Assembly: GCA_964481385.1 (NCBI GenBank)
Contig: CAYZTN010000002.1
Span: forward strand, 1-46,582
Reading direction: 5' to 3'
Origin: UMGS1649 sp964481385
GTDB taxonomy: Bacteria; Bacillota; Clostridia; TANB77; CAG-465
DNA: 46,582 nucleotides
Shown: positions 33,700-39,533 of the stretch, piece by piece
Layout: the number at the start of each line of letters is the position of its first letter
How positions within the stretch are numbered: position 1 is the first letter of the stretch
The notes under the pieces: generated by a model
Databases searched by the model: none
Told to the model about the DNA's origin: nothing
What the model saw: the letters and a program-made list of their open reading frames with translations, nothing else
Translations under genes and position numbers: made by a program

Positions 33700-33732
33700 A
33701 AAAAATAGCTACCAATTTGGTAGCTATTTTTT
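33700..33732 (-). terminator. terminator after the ClpP-like gene
   Basis: A perfect 15-bp stem (33700-33714 with 33718-33732), 3-nt loop. The A-run at 33699-33705 gives the T-tract on the minus strand; the stem also ends in T on the plus strand, so it may work both ways. Confidence 0.85.
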
Positions 33733-33735
33733 ACC

Positions 33736-34368
33736 TTAAAGCGGTAATTCACTAAATTTTTTAAATACATTAGTAGAAATACCATACTTCGCAACTTCTT
33801 CAGTTTTGAATTTGGTATCCTCCAAAGACTTGAAAATTTCGTTTAGTTTTTCTTTCGGAATTTTGGTTCTTTTCATAATTATTTTCTTGTATTCATTCTG
33901 ACTGTTTTCAAAGCTATTGGCAATCTTTCTAACCTCAGTAGTCTGCATTTGATTTTCTGTTTGAATATATGCTCGGACTTGATGCAAAACATATGTTGTA
34001 TCCTTTAAAAAATATCTTTTCTCACCTAAAGCAAACAAAAGACAAGCAGAACTACAACATTTGTTAAACGCCACTGTAATTATTTTGTTATCCATTGCAG
34101 ACAACAAATTGTACGTATCCATAGTTGCATTCAAATCTCCACCGCATGAATCTATGAGAAGTACAATATCAATTGGATTTTTGGTTATTATAAACTCTAA
34201 TAATATGTTGGAAACAAAACTATAAAATTCTTCCTCAATTACTTCTGGTACACGTATAAAAACCTTATCCTCTGTTGTCCATACGCTATTTTGTAACAAC
34301 TGTTGCTCATTTTCTCGTTCTAATGATCCTTCACATACCCGTGACCCTAAAATCATTTTGTCTTTCAT
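33736..34368 (-). CDS. ClpP-like serine peptidase (divergent paralogue)
   Basis: 210 aa from ATG 34368 after AGGAGG; a TTG at 34389 overlaps that site. The ClpP/crotonase fold is readable: IDIVLLIDSCGGDLNATMDTYNLL, nucleophile elbow FNKCCSSACLLFALGEKRY, YVLHQVRA for the His and SLEDTKFKTEEVAKYGI for the Asp. Aligned to ClpP, Ser, His and Asp are all kept, but the usual GxxAS is KCCSS, so two Cys flank the nucleophile. It is unlinked to a Clp ATPase and may act alone or in a mixed barrel. Substrates unknown. Confidence 0.75.
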   Translation of the reverse strand: MKDKMILGSRVCEGSLERENEQQLLQNSVWTTEDKVFIRVPEVIEEEFYSFVSNILLEFIITKNPIDIVLLIDSCGGDLNATMDTYNLLSAMDNKIITVAFNKCCSSACLLFALGEKRYFLKDTTYVLHQVRAYIQTENQMQTTEVRKIANSFENSQNEYKKIIMKRTKIPKEKLNEIFKSLEDTKFKTEEVAKYGISTNVFKKFSELPL

Positions 34369-34423
34369 ATTAGCTTTTCCTCCTAACAAAATTATTTATC
34401 AAGTAAAACTTTAAGCTATATAT

Positions 34424-34453
34424 ATTATATCATGCTTGTCAATGTCTTCTCAA
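34424..34453 (-). promoter_or_regulatory. possible promoter of the ClpP-like gene
   Basis: TTGAGA (34453-34448), 18 bp, TATAAT (34429-34424) on the minus strand; the -35 lies inside the end of the cysteine desulfurase gene. Confidence 0.5.
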
Positions 34454-35584
34454 TTTTTCAAGTGCCTCTTTAATACAGTCAACTATATAATCTGCGTCAA
34501 ACATTGTGTTACATTCGCCATACGTAATTCTAATTGCACTTTTTGCCATATCATCAGATAGACCTATTGCTTTTAACACATGTGATGGAGTACTTGCTCC
34601 TGCGGTACAGGCACTACCGGAAGATACACAAACATTTTTCATATCCAGCATTAATACTAAGCTTTTTCCGTCTATTCCCTTAAATGACACGTTTACATTT
34701 CCAGGAAGCCTTGACAGCCTATCTCCATTTAAAACAACGCCTCGTACTTCATTAAGTAATCTAAATATAGTATGTTCGCGAAGCATAAAAAGTTTATCTA
34801 CATATCGTGGCATTTCTGCTACAGCTAATTCTAATGCTTTTGCCATACCAACTATACCAGCTACGTTTTCTGTGCCTGCACGCATAGATTTTTCTTGATG
34901 TCCACCAGTTATGCAAGGCAAAAAGTCTACTCCTCTACGAATATATGCGGCTCCTACTCCTTTTGGGCCATAAAACTTATGTGCTGACATACTAAGTGCG
35001 TCTATTCCTAATGTAGCCACATTAATGTTTAATGTTCCCGCTGCTTGAACAGCGTCTGTATGAAAATATATTCCATGACTTTTAGCAATTTTGGCTATTT
35101 CCAATATATTTTGCACAGTACCTATTTCGTTATTTGCAAACATAATACTGATTAAAATAGTGTCTGGCGTTATTGCATTTATTACATCTTCAGGACGCAC
35201 AAAACCTTTATTATCTACATCTAAGTATGTTACTAAAAAGCCTTGCTTTTCTAAGTCACTACAAGTGTTAAGCACAGCTAAATGCTCTACTTTACTTGTA
35301 ATTATATGACGCCCTCTATGCTTATTTGCCATAGCAATTCCACGTATAATTAAATTATCTGATTCACTTCCACCACTTGTAAAATATATTTCGTCTGAAT
35401 GTGCTCCAAATATATGAGCAATTTTAGTTCTAGCATTTTCTATTGCCGTTTTAGACATCGCACCTAATTTATATGAAGACGAAGCATTGCCATACCTCAA
35501 AGTGAAGTATGGCAACATTTCATCTAAAACTTCTTTTTTTACATATGTTGTTGCAGAATGGTCTGCATATATGATTCGTTCCAT
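34439..35584 (-). CDS. cysteine desulfurase (NifS/IscS family)
   Basis: 381 aa. PLP enzyme: YADHSATT at the N-terminus, TSGGSESDNLIIRG, HTDAVQAAGT and the Schiff-base Lys in SMSAHKFYGPKGVGA (about 205). The persulfide Cys is in SSGSACTAGASTPSHVL (about 325). It takes sulfur from cysteine for Fe-S clusters or tRNA thiolation. No IscU, MnmA or ThiI lies beside it, so its acceptor is not indicated. A TATAAT-like -10 precedes it but I see no good -35. Confidence 0.9.
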   Translation of the reverse strand: MERIIYADHSATTYVKKEVLDEMLPYFTLRYGNASSSYKLGAMSKTAIENARTKIAHIFGAHSDEIYFTSGGSESDNLIIRGIAMANKHRGRHIITSKVEHLAVLNTCSDLEKQGFLVTYLDVDNKGFVRPEDVINAITPDTILISIMFANNEIGTVQNILEIAKIAKSHGIYFHTDAVQAAGTLNINVATLGIDALSMSAHKFYGPKGVGAAYIRRGVDFLPCITGGHQEKSMRAGTENVAGIVGMAKALELAVAEMPRYVDKLFMLREHTIFRLLNEVRGVVLNGDRLSRLPGNVNVSFKGIDGKSLVLMLDMKNVCVSSGSACTAGASTPSHVLKAIGLSDDMAKSAIRITYGECNTMFDADYIVDCIKEALEKLRRH

Positions 35585-35677
35585 TTTATCACCTATATAT
35601 ACATATTACATTTATATACTATATTATATACAAGTTTTAAAATTTAGTTCGTCTGCTTTAGGGATATCTCTTTATGT

Positions 35678-36067
35678 TTATCTTTCTGTCTGCTTTAAAT
35701 ACTTCAATATACTTTGGACATCAGCTTTATCTTTTGGTTTATCACTTTTAATTTTTGAATTTAAAATTTGCTCTAGCTTTTGCACTTGATATCCTTGAAG
35801 CACATCATATTCAAATGGATACTTACCACTAACTACTACTTCAACCAAGTCACTAATGTGATAAAAACCACATTCATTTTTATCTTCCTCTTTTAAATTA
35901 TACTTTACACGTAACTTTTCAAATAGCTCAGGCTTTACACACAGGTCTAAATCGTTCGCTCTGTCTCTTAGTCCATATAACACTAAACAACCACTAGACA
36001 GAATATAATATTCGGTAGTTGGTAAGTCTAGATCTTGTAATAATTTAATTACTTCTTGTTTATTCAT
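35678..36067 (-). CDS. nucleotidyltransferase-fold protein
   Basis: 129 aa. ILSSGCLVLYGLRDRANDLDLCVKPELFEKL (about residues 22-52) is the nucleotidyltransferase core: a GS-like turn (here SGC) and DLDL carrying the two metal-binding Asp. Similar small proteins include substrate-free relatives of the AbiEii/MNT antitoxin and aminoglycoside groups. No HEPN partner is adjacent. A roughly 100-bp segment upstream (hairpin plus promoter-like sequence) is copied between the next genes. Confidence 0.6.
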   Translation of the reverse strand: MNKQEVIKLLQDLDLPTTEYYILSSGCLVLYGLRDRANDLDLCVKPELFEKLRVKYNLKEEDKNECGFYHISDLVEVVVSGKYPFEYDVLQGYQVQKLEQILNSKIKSDKPKDKADVQSILKYLKQTER

Positions 36068-36135
36068 TTACTTTTCTCCTCACAATAATTTTACAACGCT
36101 TTATATAAAATAATAATCAAAAGTTCATATAAAGT

Positions 36136-36167
36136 AAAGCAGCATAGATTTTTGTCTACACTGCTTT
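36136..36167 (-). repeat. repeated hairpin, copy 1
   Basis: AAAGCAG...CTGCTTT, a 13-bp stem with two G-U pairs when read as minus-strand RNA. It follows the stop of the 36173-36499 gene. The hairpin and the next 60 bases are closely similar to 36842-36921. Confidence 0.65.
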
Positions 36168-36172
36168 CCAGA

Positions 36173-36499
36173 TTATAAAGTGTTTTCGTCAAATCTTTCC
36201 CAGGCCCAAATTTCAACAGTTTCAAGATACTCATTAGATATATTTGCTTTATATAACCTGGCTTTTGGCTCGCCTTCTTCCAAGCACTTTGTGTTTAGAA
36301 ACTTTAATACAGCCTCTGTTGTTATACAATAGTCTATATATCCAGTTTCCTTATTTAAAACCTTGTATTTTGCTCCAGCTGAGTCAGTTTCAACCCACAT
36401 ATCTATATCTTCCATTAGATAATTAAATGCTTCTGCCATTCTAGGCGAACATTCAATTAAGTCCATATGCGTTTCAAATTCCAATAAAACTTTTCTCAT
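36173..36499 (-). CDS. tandem paralogue 1 of unknown family
   Basis: 108 aa. I do not recognise the family. It shares with its two neighbours the pattern LIECSxRxAExFxxxxxxxxxWxxTDxAGAxY, then LKFLNTKCLEEGEPKARLYKANIS. It is soluble, without signal or Cys cluster. The C-terminus differs from the others (EYLETVEIWAWERFDENTL instead of a short basic end), which suggests divergence after duplication. It starts 24 bp after the second paralogue's stop and probably shares its transcript. Confidence 0.6.
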   Translation of the reverse strand: MRKVLLEFETHMDLIECSPRMAEAFNYLMEDIDMWVETDSAGAKYKVLNKETGYIDYCITTEAVLKFLNTKCLEEGEPKARLYKANISNEYLETVEIWAWERFDENTL

Positions 36500-36523
36500 T
36501 TCTAGCTACCTCTCTAAATTTTC

Positions 36524-36820
36524 TTAAAACTCTGATACATTATCTACCCTAACATGTTTAGATACATTTCCTTTATATAATCTAGCTTTCGCTTCTCCTT
36601 CTCGTAGACATTTAGTATTTAAGTACTTTAACACAACATCTGTATTTATCCAATGTCCAACAGCTCCACTTCCATCTATTAGTCTATATTCCGCTCCATC
36701 TGGTTCATTTTCTATCCAGCTATATATTCCACCTATAATATTATCAAAATTTTCAGCAATTCTATCTGGGCACTCTATTAAATCACAACGTTCACTAAAT
36801 ATTACCAATACTTTTTTCAT
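36524..36820 (-). CDS. tandem paralogue 2 of unknown family
   Basis: 98 aa from ATG 36820 (MKKVLVIFSE), which matches the start of the other two; earlier ATG and GTG codons sit on or before the GGAGGG site. The family pattern is DLIECPDRIAENFDNIIGGIYSWIENEPDGAEY and LKYLNTKCLREGEAKARLYKGNVSKH. Closest to the third paralogue. A promoter TTGATA-17-TAAAAT (36870-36842) precedes it. Function unknown. Confidence 0.6.
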   Translation of the reverse strand: MKKVLVIFSERCDLIECPDRIAENFDNIIGGIYSWIENEPDGAEYRLIDGSGAVGHWINTDVVLKYLNTKCLREGEAKARLYKGNVSKHVRVDNVSEF

Positions 36821-36841
36821 CATTCCCTCCATCACAACAAT

Positions 36842-36870
36842 ATTTTACAACAATTTATATAAAATATCAA
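36842..36870 (-). promoter_or_regulatory. promoter of paralogues 2 and 1
   Basis: TTGATA (36870-36865), 17 bp, TAAAAT (36847-36842). A related segment with a longer gap is present upstream of the nucleotidyltransferase gene near 36085-36120. Confidence 0.6.
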
Positions 36871-36891
36871 TTGAAAAGCTTATATATAGTT

Positions 36892-36921
36892 AAGCAGCAT
36901 AGATTTTTATCTACACTGCTT
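36892..36921. repeat. repeated hairpin, copy 2
   Basis: AAGCAG...CTGCTT with the same CATAGAT/CTACA inner sequence as copy 1. It follows the third paralogue's stop region. A run TTTTTTGTTTT follows on the plus strand. Confidence 0.65.
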
Positions 36922-36928
36922 TTTTGTT

Positions 36929-37225
36929 TTAGAATTCTACTCGACTATCTGCACGAGTGTGTTTGGATACATTCGCTTTATACAATTTTGCTTCGGGCTC
37001 GCCAGATTTCAAATGTTTTGAATTTAAGTATTTTAGTATAGACTCTGTACTTTCTATACAACCCATTTCTCCATCCCCTAAATCGACTAGATATTCAGCT
37101 CCAGCTGGGTCAGTTTTTATCCAATTACGTAATCCACCTATTATGTTTCTAAAATCATCTGCAATTCTATCTGAACATTCGATTAAATCATTAGCTATAT
37201 CATAGCACAACAATATTCTTTTCAT
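36929..37225 (-). CDS. tandem paralogue 3 of unknown family
   Basis: 98 aa. Begins MKRILLCYDIANDLIECSDRIADDF and has the family pattern NIIGGLRNWIKTDPAGAEY and LKYLNSKHLKSGEPEAKLYKANVSKH. Strong promoter TTGACT-16-TATAAT at 37280-37253 and a GGAGGAAT ribosome site. With its own hairpin downstream it forms a unit separate from paralogues 2 and 1. No function can be offered. Confidence 0.6.
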   Translation of the reverse strand: MKRILLCYDIANDLIECSDRIADDFRNIIGGLRNWIKTDPAGAEYLVDLGDGEMGCIESTESILKYLNSKHLKSGEPEAKLYKANVSKHTRADSRVEF

Positions 37226-37252
37226 TTTTTAATTCCTCCATACCACTCATAT

Positions 37253-37280
37253 ATTATATACCATTTAACTAAAAAGTCAA
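37253..37280 (-). promoter_or_regulatory. promoter of paralogue 3
   Basis: TTGACT (37280-37275), 16 bp, TATAAT (37258-37253) on the minus strand, 10 bases from the left target duplication of the MITE-like element. Confidence 0.75.
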
Positions 37281-37289
37281 TATTCCTAG

Positions 37290-37298
37290 GCTAAGGCG
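37290..37298. repeat. 9-bp target duplication, left
   Basis: GCTAAGGCG, identical to 37676-37684 on the other side of the element. Confidence 0.8.
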
Positions 37299-37675
37299 CA
37301 GGATAAAATCACAAAGATCAATTTTAAGAGTCATGAGTTTACATAATCTTTGTGTATCGCTATATAGCTCTTCCAATGTAGTTAAAAAATAATTTCCAAA
37401 GTTAGTATGATAATGTTAAAATAATTATGTAGGCTTTATGACATTTTTATTTTAGCATTATCAGCGCAGCTTTCTAATAACATTTAAATTTTTTTGATAT
37501 TGTTATAAAACTCTGTTTTCAGCTTCTTTAAACATCATATTTGGCATGCTTATTTTTTTGGGGGATTCATTAAATTATGTCAATTTCGCCTTAAAAATTT
37601 CCAATCATTTCACAGTCCATTTCAAAGTTATGTTACCTAACGTCCTTCAAAACCTAGTTTTGTGATTTTATCCTG
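37299..37675. mobile_element. 377-bp MITE-like element
   Basis: Perfect 17-bp terminal inverted repeats: CAGGATAAAATCACAAA (37299-37315) and its complement (37659-37675), flanked by 9-bp direct repeats GCTAAGGCG. The inside is about 75 per cent A+T with no long frame. On the minus strand a broken frame (NESPKKISMPNMMFKEAEN, then stops) hints at remnants. It would depend on a transposase elsewhere. It fills the gap between 37298 and 37676, and no other feature was seen there. Confidence 0.85.
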
Positions 37676-37707
37676 GCTAAGGCGAGAGCGTTTGTTCTCG
37701 CCTTAGC
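37676..37707 (-). terminator. hairpin after the lipoprotein gene, carrying the MITE target site
   Basis: A perfect 12-bp stem GCTAAGGCGAGA/TCTCGCCTTAGC, 8-nt loop, directly after the lipoprotein stop. The first nine bases of its left arm are the right target duplication. Its original downstream tail now lies beyond the element. Confidence 0.75.
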
Positions 37708-37719
37708 AATGTAGTTTAT

Positions 37720-38556
37720 TTAATAATACCAACAATGTGCTCCTGTATGGCTATATGTTCCGTCTGAGTAATACCTTTTAACTGCATGATAATGCGGAAA
37801 ATAACCATCATCTACACTACCGTGCCAACCCCATTCAGCATAGCCTATTGGGCTAGCACTTTTACAAACCGCTTTTGCGCGATGCTTACTCGTAGCCCAC
37901 ACACTTTTGCCCCAACGTATTCTTCTTACCGCGGAATCATATGATAATCCAATTCCAGCAGCTATGTACACATCATTTCCGATAAGGTAGGCTGGAAAAT
38001 ACTCTGCATTATTGGCTTTTCGTTTAAGCGTAGTTGCTAACTTTGAAGCTGCATAACACACAACACCAGAAATACACGCTTTGCCAGCCCAAATAAGTGA
38101 ATAATACAAAGCACTTGAAATTACAACAGTCGAACCAGCAATCGTAATAGCAAATTGTGGTGTAACTGCCTCAGCTGTGTTTACTTCGCCTTCAAGTGTT
38201 TCATTTTCTTTTTCCACTTTCCAGCTAGCAATGCCATCAGTATTTACATCTGTTATTTCAAGCAAATATTCGCCATCATCATCAATATAGAAAATTTCGC
38301 CTGTATCGTCATCATACTTCAGCTCAAATTTTCCATATTCTCCGTCAACAACGTAAGATATTGTGCTATCTTCGTTTTGTAAAACTTCCATTCCTATTTC
38401 TTCTCTTAAGGCTTTAGAAGTTTCATCTTCTTGCTCTAAGAAATCCGGAGTCTCTACAGCATTCTGCTTCTCAGATACACAAGAAGATAAGAACAGCATA
38501 CAAATAACAAGCATGAGACTGATTGCCCGAGTTATAAAAGAACGATTCTTTTGCAT
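37720..38556 (-). CDS. lipoprotein resembling SAR2788-type putative toxins
   Basis: 278 aa from ATG 38556, which follows GAAAGGAGC; an earlier ATG at 38580 overlaps it. A lipoprotein signal ends in LFLSSC (Cys about 27). An acidic middle (about 40-135) is followed by a hydrophobic stretch (FAITIAGSTVVISSALYYSLIWAG, in part) and a His/Tyr-rich C-terminus: GWHGSVDDGYFPHYHAVKRYY and HTGAHCWYY. That ending matches what I recall of the SAR2788 putative-toxin family. It lies 29 bp downstream of a subtilase in the same transcript, so the protease may trim it. Confidence 0.6.
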   Translation of the reverse strand: MQKNRSFITRAISLMLVICMLFLSSCVSEKQNAVETPDFLEQEDETSKALREEIGMEVLQNEDSTISYVVDGEYGKFELKYDDDTGEIFYIDDDGEYLLEITDVNTDGIASWKVEKENETLEGEVNTAEAVTPQFAITIAGSTVVISSALYYSLIWAGKACISGVVCYAASKLATTLKRKANNAEYFPAYLIGNDVYIAAGIGLSYDSAVRRIRWGKSVWATSKHRAKAVCKSASPIGYAEWGWHGSVDDGYFPHYHAVKRYYSDGTYSHTGAHCWYY

Positions 38557-38585
38557 AAGTTTTGCTCCTTTCAAGAACATGTGAA

Positions 38586-39371
38586 TTAATTTGTGGATAT
38601 TGTTTGTTTGACTATTCGTATTAGTTCTGCATTGGTATTACCCCTTTCATATTTTTGATTATATGAATTAGCAATTATTCCTGTCACACATGGTGCTAAA
38701 AAAGAATTGCCATCATATTCTTCAGTTCCTATTTTTACGGAATTAATACTCTTTAATATGATACGAGTATCTTCATTGTACAATTCTATATTATCTGTTT
38801 TTCCAACGCAAATTACACCATCATACATTGATGGAAAGTCTACTTCTACATTAGAATTGTTAATTGAAGAAACTATTATCGCCCCATCAGAAATTAAGGC
38901 GTTTATCATGCACTCAACATTCTCACTATAAATGCCAAATGACAAACTCATATTTATTATGTCTATTTCATTGCCTTTACACCACTCCAGTGCTTTATAT
39001 ACAGCCTCGGTTGAAGCTAAACCATATTTGTTTATAACTTTGAGCATATATACTTCTGCATTTGGTGAAATACCATAGTTTGGGTTGGATATAATATCTA
39101 AAACAATACTTCCATGTCCTATGTAATCAGCAGTATCTTCATCATTAGAAAAATTTATCGCATTTGATACAATTTGCCCTTTTGATATTCCACTATCAAT
39201 TACAGCTATTTTAACATTATCACCATAACCGTATTTATTATGAACTGTTCCAGATAGTTTTGATATATCAATAACATTCATATTCTGACTCAAAAACATC
39301 CTACAAATTATAACCACTAATATCACTGCTAAAGCAACCATACCTAAAAACTTAAATATACTTTTTTTCAC
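38586..39371 (-). CDS. membrane-anchored subtilisin-like (S8) protease
   Basis: 261 aa from GTG 39371 (GGAGAA six bases before it). The ATG at 39410 has no ribosome site and lies about 14 bases after the -10 box. One N-terminal membrane helix, then a small S8 domain: Asp in VKIAVIDSGIS, His in YIGHGSIVLD and Ser in YDGNSFLAPCVTG, with NMSLSFG and SSINNSN for the substrate and oxyanion side. No propeptide is evident. The Ser motif GNSFLAPC differs from the usual GTSMAxP but keeps Ser. Probably acts outside the cell next to its partner lipoprotein. Confidence 0.8.
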   Translation of the reverse strand: MKKSIFKFLGMVALAVILVVIICRMFLSQNMNVIDISKLSGTVHNKYGYGDNVKIAVIDSGISKGQIVSNAINFSNDEDTADYIGHGSIVLDIISNPNYGISPNAEVYMLKVINKYGLASTEAVYKALEWCKGNEIDIINMSLSFGIYSENVECMINALISDGAIIVSSINNSNVEVDFPSMYDGVICVGKTDNIELYNEDTRIILKSINSVKIGTEEYDGNSFLAPCVTGIIANSYNQKYERGNTNAELIRIVKQTISTN

Positions 39372-39423
39372 AATGCTTTCTCCATTCTTTAAAATTTTAA
39401 AGACTCTCATTTCATTTTGGTAA

Positions 39424-39452
39424 ATTATACCATCATTCTCAGATTATGTCAA
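39424..39452 (-). promoter_or_regulatory. consensus promoter of the subtilase/lipoprotein pair
   Basis: TTGACA (39452-39447), 17 bp, TATAAT (39429-39424) on the minus strand, a perfect match. Confidence 0.9.
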
Positions 39453-39474
39453 CAACCTTTCAATAATTATAGTA

Positions 39475-39516
39475 AAAAACAAGAGAAGCCTTACCCTGCA
39501 GACTTATCTTCTCTTG
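39475..39516 (-). terminator. terminator of the rnj-gltX-ileS operon
   Basis: CAAGAGAAG (39480-39488) pairs with CTTCTCTTG (39508-39516), followed on the minus strand by six T. Confidence 0.85.
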
Positions 39517-39533
39517 CGTTTATTTATTCTCTT

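Noticed and set aside
36173..37225. The three tandem paralogues as toxin-antitoxin immunity genes
   Set aside because: No toxin is adjacent and no immunity fold is recognisable, so the idea has no support from sequence.
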